32,592 bases of DNA from assembly GCA_026392415.1 (NCBI GenBank), contig JAPLCC010000029.1, positions 1-32,592 of the forward strand, in the 5' to 3' direction. The stretch comes from Propionibacteriales bacterium (GTDB taxonomy: Bacteria > Actinomycetota > Actinomycetes > Propionibacteriales > Nocardioidaceae). Shown piece after piece: positions 19,649 to 27,627 of this stretch. The notes below the pieces were generated by a model that had not been told where the DNA came from, did no database searches, and saw nothing but the letters and a program-made list of their open reading frames with translations. Both the position numbers and the translations under genes were made by a program. Position 1 is the first letter of the stretch. Every line of letters starts with the position of its first letter.

Positions 19649-19661
19649 CTCCACCTCCAGA

Positions 19662-19683
19662 TAAATTAACTATCGCTAATTTA
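19662..19683. promoter_or_regulatory. Operator palindrome between TetR no. 1 and carboxylase operon 2
   Basis: Perfect 7-bp arms TAAATTA (19662-19668) and TAATTTA (19677-19683) lie around an 8-bp centre. The right half CGCTAATTTA (19674-19683) is identical to 4294-4303 upstream of carboxylase operon 1. It sits 14 bp before the leftward start at 19648 and about 55 bp before TetR no. 1, a position that would repress both. It is an AT-rich island in GC-rich surroundings. Confidence 0.7.
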
Positions 19684-19738
19684 GATCATGGTAGCCTGCT
19701 CCGCAACAGATCGGACCCGACGAGACCCCGAGGCACCC

Positions 19739-20383
19739 ATGCCCGAGCACAAGCGCAGCACCACCTCCCCCCGCGCCCCGGGGCGCCCCCGCGCGGCCGA
19801 GGGTCTCGACACCCGGGAGGTGCTGATGCGTGCCGGTCTGCAGCTGTTCGCCGCCCGCGGCTACGCGGGTGTCGCCGTCGGCGAGATCGCCGAGGCGGCC
19901 GGGCTCTCGACTCCGGTGATCTACCAGCGTTTCGACTCCAAGGCCGGCCTCTTCGTGGCCGTCGCCGAGGACTGCTACCGCCGCGGCCTCGACCACCTGC
20001 GCCCCGCGATGGCTGGCGTCGAGCGTTTCGAGGACGCCGTCGACGCGATCCTCGGCGGGTTCGCGAGCCTCTACCGCATCGACCGCGACATCTGTCGCAT
20101 GGTGCTCACGGTGCTGGTCGAGGTCAACCGCAACGAGGAACTCGGCGACCAACTGGCCGCGACGCTGCGCACCTTCCGCTCCTTCTTCGACGGAGTCGCC
20201 GACCTCGCCGGACCCGAGATCGCGCCCGACTCCGCCGCCCGACGCGACCTGTCGCGAGCGCTGGTCGCCGTCAGCAGCGGGCTCACCAGCGCCGCGGTGA
20301 TGATGTCCGATGCCGACGACTACGACCGCATGGTCGAGATGATGCGCGGGGTCCTCCTCGCCCGCCTCGGCTCCCGCCGCTGA
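19739..20383 (+). CDS. TetR-family regulator no. 1
   Basis: A repressor of 214 residues: a basic N-terminal arm (SPRAPGRPRAAEG), a helix-turn-helix VGEIAEAAGLSTPVIYQRF (about 48-66) followed by the DSKAGLF start of helix 4, then an all-helical ligand-binding region. The ATG at 19739 has GAGG five bases upstream; an earlier ATG at 19688 lies directly after the operator and is less likely. It is divergent from carboxylase operon 2, and the palindrome between them recurs before carboxylase operon 1, so it probably controls both and itself. The ligand is probably an acyl-CoA or the substrate acid (inference). It differs from the TetR pair at 21341 and 27628. Confidence 0.9.
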   Translation: MPEHKRSTTSPRAPGRPRAAEGLDTREVLMRAGLQLFAARGYAGVAVGEIAEAAGLSTPVIYQRFDSKAGLFVAVAEDCYRRGLDHLRPAMAGVERFEDAVDAILGGFASLYRIDRDICRMVLTVLVEVNRNEELGDQLAATLRTFRSFFDGVADLAGPEIAPDSAARRDLSRALVAVSSGLTSAAVMMSDADDYDRMVEMMRGVLLARLGSRR

Positions 20384-20411
20384 CACCCCCACCCCACATC
20401 TGGAGGACCCC

Positions 20412-21284
20412 GTGACGTCCCTGCTCCCCACCCTGCCGCTGTCGAAGCCGGACTACGACCTCAAGGGCAAGGTGGCCCTGGTCACCGGAGCCGCCCAGGG
20501 CATCGGCCTCGCGGCGTCCCGCCTGCTCCACGAGCGCGGCGCCAGCGTCGTCCTCGTCGACATCAACACCGAGCGCGTCACCGCTGCCGCGACCACTGTC
20601 GGCGATCGGGCCATCGGAGTGGGGGCCGACGTGCGCGACCGCGACACCCTCCGCCTGGCCGTCGACGCCGCCGTCGAGCGCTTCGGTCGGCTCGACGTCG
20701 TCGTCGCCAACGCCGGCGTCGCGCCGACACCGGCGACGATCCGGATCATGGACGACGTCGACTTCGACTTCGTCCTGGGCGTCAACCTCACCGGCGCCTA
20801 CAACACCGTCCGCGCCGGCATCGAGCAGGTCATCGAGCACCGCGGGCACATGGTCGTAGTGTCGTCGGCCGCCGCCTTCTCTCCCGGGCCGGGCGGGTGC
20901 TCGTACATGATCTCCAAGGCCGGGGTGGAGCAGCTCGGACGCGCCCTGCGCATCGAGCTCGCCCCCCACGGCGCGTCGGCCCAGATCGCCTACTTCGGTG
21001 TCGTCGAGACGCCGATGACCCACGAGACCATGGACCGTGACGACTACGGCCGCGAGCTCGGCGCGAAGCTGCCCTGGCCGCTCAACCGCCGCATCTCGCC
21101 CGAAGCCGCGGCGCGGTCGCTCGTCGACGGGATAGCCGATCGGTCCCAGTCGACCATTGCGCCCGCTGGCTGGCAGCAGTACGGCTGGCTGCGCGGTGCG
21201 CTCAACCCGGTGATCGACACCCAGCTCCTGCGCGACAAGGGGCTAGCCCGGATGCTGCTCCAGCTGGAGGAGCGCCACCGCTGA
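20412..21284 (+). CDS. Short-chain dehydrogenase/reductase no. 3
   Basis: A classical SDR of 290 residues: cofactor loop TGAAQGIG (25-32), Asp at the end of beta2 (VVLVDI), NAG (100-102), NLTG (125-128), Ser151/152, Tyr165 and Lys169 (YMISK). It belongs to the same branch as SDR no. 1 and no. 2 (shared DVDFDFVLGVNLTGAYNTV-type block and RISPEAAARSLVDGI) but lacks their long lead. The GTG start has GGAGG upstream and lies 28 bp after TetR no. 1, so the two are co-transcribed. It probably oxidises an alcohol in the pathway. It is followed after 56 bp by TetR no. 2 with its own predicted promoter. Confidence 0.9.
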   Translation: MTSLLPTLPLSKPDYDLKGKVALVTGAAQGIGLAASRLLHERGASVVLVDINTERVTAAATTVGDRAIGVGADVRDRDTLRLAVDAAVERFGRLDVVVANAGVAPTPATIRIMDDVDFDFVLGVNLTGAYNTVRAGIEQVIEHRGHMVVVSSAAAFSPGPGGCSYMISKAGVEQLGRALRIELAPHGASAQIAYFGVVETPMTHETMDRDDYGRELGAKLPWPLNRRISPEAAARSLVDGIADRSQSTIAPAGWQQYGWLRGALNPVIDTQLLRDKGLARMLLQLEERHR

Positions 21285-21328
21285 GGATCCGGCGCCGGAC
21301 ACCGTCGGGCGTCTGCGTGGATGCCGCG

Positions 21329-21334
21329 TAACAT
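21329..21334 (+). promoter_or_regulatory. -10 box (TAACAT) for a leaderless TetR no. 2 transcript
   Basis: TAACAT fits TAnnnT and ends six bases before the GTG at 21341. No ribosome site is present, which fits a leaderless mRNA. TetR no. 3 has the same arrangement. Confidence 0.5.
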
Positions 21335-21340
21335 CGCGGC

Positions 21341-21979
21341 GTGGTGGAGAAGCGCAACTTCCTCGGCGAGACCCCCGAGGAGCGCAAGCAGCGCCGGCGG
21401 GGCGAGCTCGTCGACGCAGCCCTGACCCTGGCCCACGAGGGCGGGCTGCCGGCACTCGGCGTGCGCAGCGTGACCAGCCAGGCTGGGCTGTCGAGTCGCT
21501 ACTTCTACGAGAACTTCGAGAGCATCGATGACCTCGTCATCGCGGCCGCTGAGACCGTGGCCCAGGAACTGCTCCTTGTCGGCTTCGAGACCCTGCACGC
21601 CCCCGGCCTCGAGCCACTGCAGGCCTCGGGCGACGAGATCCTCGACCTGTTCAAGGCCGGCATCGACGCCTCGCTCGGCGTCCTGCTCGACGACCCGCGC
21701 AAGATCGCACTGGTAGTGGCCGCCACGGCCAGCGGGCAGCGCATGCGCCAGCACCTCACCCGCCTGCTGGAGGGCTTCATCCTCGGCGACGACGACGCCG
21801 CCCAGGTCGGGTTCGACGAGGCCCGCACCCTGTACGCGGCCGGCGGCCTGGTGAACCTGGTCATGGCCTTCGTGTCCGAGGAGCTGTCCCTCACCCGCGA
21901 GCAGCTCGTGGACAGCCTCGCCCGGCTGACCTTCGGCGTGATCTCGGACGGCCTGCCGCCGGGCGGCGCCCGCCCCTGA
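21341..21979 (+). CDS. TetR-family regulator no. 2 (twin of no. 3)
   Basis: The protein has 212 residues. The N-terminus EKRNFLGETPEERKQRRRGE is followed by a helix-turn-helix with the recognition region SQAGLSSRYFYENFES (about 46-61). The C-terminal ligand domain contains VGFDEARTLYAAGGLVNLVMAF. It has the same length and the same N-terminal arm and recognition segment as the regulator at 27628, so both are likely to read related DNA sites. The eleven TTGACTACA elements are the obvious candidates (inference). It starts at GTG without a ribosome site, directly after a -10 box. It converges on the ALDH fusion gene. Confidence 0.88.
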   Translation: MVEKRNFLGETPEERKQRRRGELVDAALTLAHEGGLPALGVRSVTSQAGLSSRYFYENFESIDDLVIAAAETVAQELLLVGFETLHAPGLEPLQASGDEILDLFKAGIDASLGVLLDDPRKIALVVAATASGQRMRQHLTRLLEGFILGDDDAAQVGFDEARTLYAAGGLVNLVMAFVSEELSLTREQLVDSLARLTFGVISDGLPPGGARP

Positions 21980-22131
21980 CCCGCAGACGAGTGCCGCAAG
22001 CGGTTCCCCGACGGCACGATGTCAGACGGCGACCAGCCGACCGTCACCACCGAGGGCCTCTTCATCGAGGTCGCGACCTACCCGCCGGCCGGGCGTGACG
22101 CCGATCGACTAGCGCCCCGCGGCCTCGTCCC
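21980..22131 (+). other. Gap with a coding-like remnant after TetR no. 2
   Basis: Between the convergent TetR no. 2 and ALDH genes, the frame directly after the TGA (21977-21979) stays open with almost exclusively G/C third positions to about 22100. It reads PADECRKRFPDGTMSDGD and onward to an FIEVATYPPAGRD-like stretch. There is no good start codon context. It may be the tail of a lost gene. I do not recognise the family. Confidence 0.3.
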
Positions 22132-24129
22132 TCAGGACTCGAGGTCGTTGGCGCACACCGCGAGGATCCGCCCGAAGACCTGCGCGAACGCCAGGTTCAG
22201 GGCGTGCTGTCCGACGGGAGGCAGCGCGAACTGGCTGGTCCAGATCACGCGGGTCCGGCCGTCGTCCAGCGGCTCGAGGATGATGTCGGCACCGACGTGC
22301 GGCAGCGGCGGGAAGGCCGCGGTGATCACGTAGCCGAGCGCTTCGTCGGGGCGGTGCACCGTGATGCGCTCGCGCACGAACCCGACCGGCAGCACGAGGT
22401 CGCGCACCGCACCGACCCCGAAGCGGCTCCCCCGGCCCTGCTCACGCTCCATCATCACCGCCGGCGCGGGCATGGCACGGGCGATGTGGTGGCCGTTCTC
22501 GAGCCAGGAGAAGACCGCGGACGCTGGCGCCGCGATGTCGCGCTCGACCCGGCACGGTCGCTGGTCAGTGAGAGCGCGGCCGCCCAGCCGGGCGCGCAGC
22601 GAACCGCCGTCGATGATGCGGCCGGCCGTGCGCAGCACGGTGTTCTTCGAGCCGGCGTACGGGAACCCGGCGAGGACGCCAATCACCGACACCTCGACGC
22701 GGTTCTCGGTGATGGCCTGCGACTGGGTGTACTTCAGCATGCCGTTGCGACCGCCGAACCGCGCGCCCATGCCCGACGACTTCCACCCCGCCTGCGGAAT
22801 GGGGTGGCACAGCAGATGGGTCACGCCGTCGTTGATGTTGACGGTGCCGGCCTCGAGCCGCTCGGCCACCGCCCGGGCCCGGGTCTTGTCGCGGCCCCAG
22901 ACCGATGCCGAGAGGCCGAAGGCCGAGTCGTTGGCGAGGCGCACCGCCTCGTCGACGGAGTCGACGCGCATGATCGGAAGGACAGGACCGAAGGTCTCCT
23001 CGGTCATCACCCGCATGGTGTGGTCGACCCCGGTCAGCACCGTGGGCGCGAAACCCAGGCCCACACCCGTCGGCTCGCCGCCGCACTCCACCCGTGCGCC
23101 CTTGGCCACGGCGTCGGCGACGTGGGCGGCGACGATCTCGAGTTGCTGCGGGGTGATGAGTACCGACAGGTCGCTGTCGTAGCCGTCGCCGTGCTGGCGC
23201 AGACCGCGCACCCTCTTGAGTACCTCGGCGACGAAGGCGTCGCAAACGTCGGCGTGCACGTAGGCCCGCTCGACGGCCACGCAGACCTGGCCGGAGTTGA
23301 CCATTGCGGTGAACACGATGCCCGCGGCTGCGGCCGCGAGGTCGGCGTCAGGAAGGACGACGGCGGGGTCCTTGCCGCCGAGCTCGAGGCTGAACGGCTT
23401 GAGCTGGGACGCCGCCTGCGTGGCGATGGCAGTGCCGGTGCGAGTGGAGCCGGTGAAGTGCACGTAGTCGACGGCGTCGACCACGGCCGACCCCGTTGCG
23501 CCCGCGCCCTGGACGGCAGCCAGCACCGGCGGTGCGCCGATCTCCGTCCAGCCCGCGACAGCGGCGGCAGCGGCGAGCGGCGTGTGCTCCGAGGGCTTCA
23601 CCAGCACAGCGGCACCCGCGAGGAGGGCGGGGACGGCGTCCCAGAGGAACATCGAGAGGGGCGCGTTCCACGGGCTGATGATGCCGACGAGTGGGTAGGG
23701 CACGTGCCGCACCCGGAACCGCTTGATCGCGGTAAGCGGGCTCGACGGCCTCGGAGTGTCGTCGGCGAGAAACTCATCGGCGCGGTCGGTGTAGTAATGG
23801 ATGACCGAGACGCTGGAGCCGATCTCGATGCCGAGCTCGGCCGACGGTTTGCCGGTCTCCTGCTGCACCAGCGCGAGCAGCTCGCCCTCGTGGTCCAGCA
23901 GCCAGTCGCGGTAGCGGCGCATCCAGTGCACGCGCTGGGCCACCGTGAGGTCGACCCAACCGCGCTGGGCGGCGCGCAGCCGATCAGCGGTGGCGCGCAC
24001 CGCAACCTCGTCGGCGGCGGGCACGAGATCGAGCACCCGCCCGTCCGTGGGGTCGAAGACCTCGAAGTGATCGCCCGCGGCAGCGGTCGTCGTCGGCCCC
24101 CCGGGCGTCGATCCGGTGTCGTTGCTCAC
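22132..24129 (-). CDS. Aldehyde dehydrogenase fused to a C-terminal SRPBCC domain
   Basis: The protein has 665 residues, against about 480-510 for a normal ALDH. Residues 20-500 form an NAD(P)-dependent ALDH with ISPWNAP (151-157; Asn155), the substrate-binding FTGSTRTG (225-232), the general base Glu249 in LELGG, the nucleophile Cys283 in SGQVC and EETFGPVLP (377-385). Residues 524-665 form an SRPBCC/polyketide-cyclase-like domain: CRVERDIAAPASAVFSWLEN at its start, then a beta-rich middle and a C-terminal helix. It probably oxidises a hydrophobic aldehyde to the acid; the SRPBCC cavity could bind the substrate. GTG start with AAGGA nine bases upstream. Two TTGACTACA elements face each other 50-105 bp upstream. 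Confidence 0.92.
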   Translation of the reverse strand: MSNDTGSTPGGPTTTAAAGDHFEVFDPTDGRVLDLVPAADEVAVRATADRLRAAQRGWVDLTVAQRVHWMRRYRDWLLDHEGELLALVQQETGKPSAELGIEIGSSVSVIHYYTDRADEFLADDTPRPSSPLTAIKRFRVRHVPYPLVGIISPWNAPLSMFLWDAVPALLAGAAVLVKPSEHTPLAAAAAVAGWTEIGAPPVLAAVQGAGATGSAVVDAVDYVHFTGSTRTGTAIATQAASQLKPFSLELGGKDPAVVLPDADLAAAAAGIVFTAMVNSGQVCVAVERAYVHADVCDAFVAEVLKRVRGLRQHGDGYDSDLSVLITPQQLEIVAAHVADAVAKGARVECGGEPTGVGLGFAPTVLTGVDHTMRVMTEETFGPVLPIMRVDSVDEAVRLANDSAFGLSASVWGRDKTRARAVAERLEAGTVNINDGVTHLLCHPIPQAGWKSSGMGARFGGRNGMLKYTQSQAITENRVEVSVIGVLAGFPYAGSKNTVLRTAGRIIDGGSLRARLGGRALTDQRPCRVERDIAAPASAVFSWLENGHHIARAMPAPAVMMEREQGRGSRFGVGAVRDLVLPVGFVRERITVHRPDEALGYVITAAFPPLPHVGADIILEPLDDGRTRVIWTSQFALPPVGQHALNLAFAQVFGRILAVCANDLES

Positions 24130-24179
24130 GCGATCAGTTCCTTCTCCTGCGGACCCGGGCCGATCGCTCGGCCGGAATG

Positions 24180-24232
24180 TTGACTACAGTCGTTGCCGTC
24201 ATCATCGTGAAGTCAGATACAGCCGTTGTCAA
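24180..24232. promoter_or_regulatory. Facing pair of TTGACTACA elements upstream of the ALDH fusion
   Basis: TTGACTACAGTCGT (24180-24193, plus) faces TTGACAACGGCTGT (24232-24219, minus), with an outer span of 53 bp. GAATGTTGACTA at 24175-24186 is repeated exactly at 26671-26682. Only the ALDH gene on the left is positioned to be controlled from here, so a facing pair of promoters is unlikely and an operator fits better. Confidence 0.6.
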
Positions 24233-24344
24233 CAGGGCGCCGACGACGAGCAGGCGCGGCCGGTCGACGACCAGACGGGCGAACACGGACGATCTCCCGT
24301 GGACGGCCGACGCAGCACCGAGAACAGGTCGATCAAATACGTGC

Positions 24345-24358
24345 CACAACCGTAGTCT
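24345..24358 (-). promoter_or_regulatory. Further TTGACTACA-like element at the end of NTF2-like gene 3
   Basis: TAGACTACGGTTGT on the minus strand overlaps the stop codon of the NTF2-like gene by two bases. It is 113 bp from the pair at 24180-24232. The sequence between (24233-24344) shows no gene or clear structure. Confidence 0.35.
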
Positions 24359-25148
24359 AGAACCGGCGCGCCAGCCGGATGAGCGGCGTGGTCAGGGCAC
24401 CACCCTTGACCAGGGCCTTGAAGGCCAAGGAGGTGTCCGCGGGCATCAGCTTCTGGATCTGCAGCGCCTCGAAGGGGTCCCAAAGCGTCTCGCCACGGAT
24501 CACCCTCTTCGTGACCGGGTCGAGGTGGTAGCGGTCGACGGCGTAGCCCTGGATGTATCCGCCGGTGCCGGGGATGGCCGGCGAGCCGGGCGTGAACGGG
24601 TACATCCGCAGCGGCTTCTCCCAGTGCGCGCACCCTACGTAGCGCCCCATGAAAATCACTTCGCCGGTCGGCGAGACCTGTAACGAGACCTCGCCAGGGA
24701 TCAAGTAGTAGGCCAGGTCCGTCATCGCGTCGAAGAAGGCCACGTTGTAGTCGATGAACTCACCGATTCCGACCATCGTGCGGCCGAACGACAGCGGGTC
24801 CTTGTACTCACAGCCCTCGGAAACGGTGAGTCGCACGAGGTCCTCGTGGACGCCACCACTCCACGCCGACCAGTACGCCTTCAGCCACTCCAGCACCCAC
24901 ATCACGTCGTTGTCGAGATGGTCGGTGTAGTAGCGGCATTGGGCCTCGACCTCGGCGAAGAGGGCACGGGTGCGCTCCTGCAGGGCCCTCTCGGTCAGTG
25001 TGGGCTCGGGGGCCGACCGATTGCCCTGCACGAACGGCGGGATGTCGCCGCGGATGCTGAGCCGCGACAGCGCAGCCTGGAAGCGGGCTTCGATATCGAT
25101 CGAGGTGTCGACCACCGTCTCGAGGACCGGAGCGGTGGAGGCGCTCAT
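24357..25148 (-). CDS. NTF2/SnoaL-like protein no. 3 (P450-linked subtype)
   Basis: The protein has 263 residues and the family layout: QGNRSAPEPTL in the helical part, DVMWVLEWLKAYWSAWSGG, then the NTF2-like domain with FGRTMVGIGEFIDYNVAFFDA, GCAHWEKPLRMYPFTPGSPA and VDRYHL with RGETLWDPF. It differs from the others in AHWEKP for GHWDGP and RGETL for HGETL, so two otherwise constant His/Asp positions are changed and its activity may differ. Its ATG overlaps the P450 no. 2 stop (TGATG), so the two are translationally coupled. In the first operon the NTF2-like gene precedes its P450; here it follows. Confidence 0.82.
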   Translation of the reverse strand: MSASTAPVLETVVDTSIDIEARFQAALSRLSIRGDIPPFVQGNRSAPEPTLTERALQERTRALFAEVEAQCRYYTDHLDNDVMWVLEWLKAYWSAWSGGVHEDLVRLTVSEGCEYKDPLSFGRTMVGIGEFIDYNVAFFDAMTDLAYYLIPGEVSLQVSPTGEVIFMGRYVGCAHWEKPLRMYPFTPGSPAIPGTGGYIQGYAVDRYHLDPVTKRVIRGETLWDPFEALQIQKLMPADTSLAFKALVKGGALTTPLIRLARRF

Positions 25149-26647
25149 CAGCCGGCTTCCGCGGCGACAGGGTTACGGCGGCGGGCGATCATGCGCACGC
25201 CGTGCTTGGGCCGGAGGGTGAAGGTGGTCTCGGGCTCGACCGGGTGGCCGGGCACGAGGTCGAAGACGTGGTGCTGGCTCAGGGTGGCCGCGATCATCAC
25301 GGCCTCGAGCAGCGCGAAGTTGCGTCCGATGCAGATGCGCTTGCCGTGACCGAAGGGGATGTACGACGAGCGCGGCCGATCCTTGTCAGCACCCGACAGG
25401 AAGCGTGAGGGGTCGAACAGCTCGGGAGCCTCCCAGAACCGAGGGTCGCGGTGCACGTGCTCGACGACGATGTTGACCGTCGTGCCGGCACGTACGTGAT
25501 GCCCACCGATGATGTCGTCCTCGATCGCCTCGCGGGTGATCATCCAGACCGGCGGGAAGATCCGCATGGACTCCTCGAGGCAGGCGCTGGTCCATTCGAG
25601 CTTGGCGACGTCCTCGAGGGTGACCGTGCGGTCGCCGAGAACCTCGTCGATCTCGTCGAGCATGCGCTGGCGGGCGTCGGGGTTCAGGGCGAGCAGGTAC
25701 CAGAGCCAGCACATGGCGTTGGCCGTGGTCTCGTAACCCGTGAGCATGAACGAGATCGCCTCGGCCCGAGTGCGCTCTGCAGTGAGCGGTCCCTGCTCGT
25801 CGGAAACCTCGAGCAGCAGGTTGAGCAAGTCAGGCGAGTCCGACGGGTTGTCGAGGCGCTCCTGGAGCACCTTCTCGGCCGCGCCGTCGATCACCCGGGC
25901 GACGCCCTGGAACTGGCTGAACGGCGGCGGCGTCGGGATCCACTTGCTGTGCATGATCTTCCAGGCGGTCGACGACAGCAACTGGGGCGGGTCGTAGAGG
26001 AACCACAGTCGCGAGAACCACGTGCCCTTGCGCAGGCCCTCGGTGATGAGCTCGGCAGTGTCATCTCCGAAGTAGCCACGGAAGCTCTGGCTGAAGAGCG
26101 AATGGCCGGCGACCTCGAGCGTGAGGTCGGTCATCAGGTCGACCATCTCGACCTCACAACGCTCACCCTTGGCATCCAGGTCGTCACGGAACTCCAGCAC
26201 CGTGCCGAGCATGAGCGGCAGGAGAGCGTCGACGTGCTTCTTCTGGAACTTCGGGTTGATCATCTTGCGGTGTCGCGACCACGACGGGTCGTCGTCGGTG
26301 AACAGGCTCAGCCCGAGCACACCCTTGAGCGGCTCGTAGTCGGCGCCCTTCGGGTAGTTCTCCCGGTTCTGGATGAGTACGTAGTCGATGTCGTCGGGGT
26401 GCTGGATGGCGACGTAGCGTCGCCCTCCGACGCGCCAGCGCGAGAAGTCGTGGCCCTCGAGGCGAGCCACCATCCCGTCCTCCCGACCGAAGCCCTTGAC
26501 GAGGACGTCGCGTGTCATCGTCAGCGCCTTGTGCCTGGTCGTCGGCGCGATAGGGCGTCCCGGACCGACGACCGGCAGGTCATCGCTCATCGTGGACGCG
26601 TGATCGACCGGACAAGTGAGCAATTCGGCTGTCGCGTGCTGCTTCAT
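25148..26647 (-). CDS. Cytochrome P450 no. 2
   Basis: A soluble P450 of 499 residues. I-helix TGYETTANA (303-311), ExxR ESMR (359-362), haem loop IPFGHGKRICIGRNFALLE with ligand Cys439. The N-terminus has TCPVDHAS near residue 11, as in P450 no. 1 (ACPVDHGG). There is no membrane anchor. It starts at an ATG with AGGAG five bases upstream. It is divergent from NTF2-like gene 4, and the gap between them holds three TTGACTACA elements. It requires an electron donor not encoded next to it; the reductase-ferredoxin portion of the fusion at 28177 is the nearest candidate (inference). The substrate is unknown, probably a hydrophobic carbon skeleton. Confidence 0.95.
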   Translation of the reverse strand: MKQHATAELLTCPVDHASTMSDDLPVVGPGRPIAPTTRHKALTMTRDVLVKGFGREDGMVARLEGHDFSRWRVGGRRYVAIQHPDDIDYVLIQNRENYPKGADYEPLKGVLGLSLFTDDDPSWSRHRKMINPKFQKKHVDALLPLMLGTVLEFRDDLDAKGERCEVEMVDLMTDLTLEVAGHSLFSQSFRGYFGDDTAELITEGLRKGTWFSRLWFLYDPPQLLSSTAWKIMHSKWIPTPPPFSQFQGVARVIDGAAEKVLQERLDNPSDSPDLLNLLLEVSDEQGPLTAERTRAEAISFMLTGYETTANAMCWLWYLLALNPDARQRMLDEIDEVLGDRTVTLEDVAKLEWTSACLEESMRIFPPVWMITREAIEDDIIGGHHVRAGTTVNIVVEHVHRDPRFWEAPELFDPSRFLSGADKDRPRSSYIPFGHGKRICIGRNFALLEAVMIAATLSQHHVFDLVPGHPVEPETTFTLRPKHGVRMIARRRNPVAAEAG

Positions 26648-26670
26648 GGCGACTCCTCTTGGGGTTCAGA

Positions 26671-26729
26671 GAATGTTGACTAAGGGTGTGAGCAACATTC
26701 ATGCTGTTGTAGTCCACGACTGTTGTCAA
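26671..26729. promoter_or_regulatory. Divergent control region with three TTGACTACA elements and an 8-bp inverted repeat
   Basis: TTGACTAAGGGTGT (26676-26689, plus) faces TTGACAACAGTCGT (26729-26716, minus), outer span 54 bp. A third copy, TGGACTACAACAGC (26716-26703, minus), abuts the second. Perfect 8-bp arms GAATGTTG (26671-26678) and CAACATTC (26693-26700) enclose the first copy. It lies between P450 no. 2 and NTF2-like gene 4 and could control both. Confidence 0.65.
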
Positions 26730-26760
26730 CAGTGACTTCGCACTACTTCAGGAGGCGACC

Positions 26761-27576
26761 ATGTCAAGCAGCCCCGCCGCACCCGCCCACTCGACGCCTG
26801 CCGCGCCGACGTCATTCAGCCCCGAGGCGCTCGAAGCCGCGCTCGAGCGCCACACCATGCTGAAAGGACGCGCACCCTCCCAGGTCCGGGGCAATCGCTC
26901 CTGGACCGAGCAGGTCTACAGCGAGGACGAGCTCAACGCGAACGCGCGTCAGTGGTTCCGCGAGTTCGAGGAGCAGCTCGACTTCTACGCCGGCCTGGGC
27001 CACGACGTGTCGTGGGTGCTCGACTGGACCCGGAAGTGGTGGTACTCGTGGCTGGTGCGCGACATGGCTCTCGCCGCCGAGATCTGCACCCCGGACCTCG
27101 TTTACAAGGATCCAGTCTGCTTCGGCAAGCCACTGGTCGGCTTCCAGGAGTTCGTCGACTACAACTTCGCCTTCTTCGACGCCCTGCCCGACCTGCGGTA
27201 TGACCCGCTGCCCGGTCAGTCGTTCCTGCAGATCAACCCCGACGGCAGCGCACAAATGATGGTGCGCTACATCGGCACCGGCCACTGGGACGGGCCGCTC
27301 AAGATGTATCCGTTCGACGACTCGGCCGCGGCGCTCCCCGGCAACGGTGCCTTCATGCAGTGCTCCGCGGTCGACCGCTACTACTGGGACGCCGACCACA
27401 GGCTCCACAAGGGCGAGACGCTGTGGGACGGCTTCGACGTGCTGCAGATGAGCGGCCTGATGCCCCGCGGCGAGGGCGTGACCATGAAGTTGCTGATGAA
27501 CGGGCTCAAGGTGCCGAACACCGCGACCCGTCTGCGCCGCACCCTGCGCGGCGTCCCCGTGATCGGCCTGCGGTGA
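26761..27576 (+). CDS. NTF2/SnoaL-like protein no. 4
   Basis: The protein has 271 residues. After a Pro/Ala-rich N-terminus come the helical part with RGNRSW, the Trp-rich RKWWYSWLVRDM, and the NTF2-like domain with FGKPLVGFQEFVDYNFAFFDA, GHWDGPLKMYPF, VDRYYW and KGETLWDGFDVLQ. It pairs with no. 1 (4466) in having WSWL/VRDM and GHWDGPL and in standing alone on the plus strand. It has FGKPLVG where the other three have FGRTMVG. The ATG has AGGAGG five bases upstream. It is divergent from P450 no. 2 and ends in a hairpin before TetR no. 3. The function is open; see the family note at gene 1. Confidence 0.82.
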   Translation: MSSSPAAPAHSTPAAPTSFSPEALEAALERHTMLKGRAPSQVRGNRSWTEQVYSEDELNANARQWFREFEEQLDFYAGLGHDVSWVLDWTRKWWYSWLVRDMALAAEICTPDLVYKDPVCFGKPLVGFQEFVDYNFAFFDALPDLRYDPLPGQSFLQINPDGSAQMMVRYIGTGHWDGPLKMYPFDDSAAALPGNGAFMQCSAVDRYYWDADHRLHKGETLWDGFDVLQMSGLMPRGEGVTMKLLMNGLKVPNTATRLRRTLRGVPVIGLR

Positions 27577-27580
27577 GCGT

Positions 27581-27602
27581 GGGCGCCGCTCGGGCGGCGC
27601 TC
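27581..27602 (+). terminator. Hairpin terminator after NTF2-like gene 4
   Basis: Stem GCGCCGC (27583-27589) with GCGGCGC (27594-27600) and tetraloop TCGG, extended by a G-T and a G-C pair. It begins five bases after the TGA (27574-27576). It has no T-run. Confidence 0.6.
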
Positions 27603-27615
27603 CAGGTGCGGGCCC

Positions 27616-27621
27616 TAGGCT
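27616..27621 (+). promoter_or_regulatory. -10-like box (TAGGCT) for a leaderless TetR no. 3 transcript
   Basis: TAGGCT fits TAnnnT and ends exactly six bases before the GTG at 27628, the same spacing as for TetR no. 2. No ribosome site is present. Confidence 0.45.
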
Positions 27622-27627
27622 GACGCC

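Noticed and set aside
21288..21299. TCCGGCGCCGGA palindrome after SDR no. 3 as terminator or operator
   Set aside because: It has no loop space for a hairpin and no second copy in the window; such GC palindromes are expected by chance here.
24180..24232. TTGAC elements as ordinary -35 boxes of facing promoters
   Set aside because: At the ALDH gene no rightward gene exists to be served by the plus-strand copy, the -10 boxes are poor, and conservation extends well beyond TTGACT. Some copies may still double as -35 boxes.
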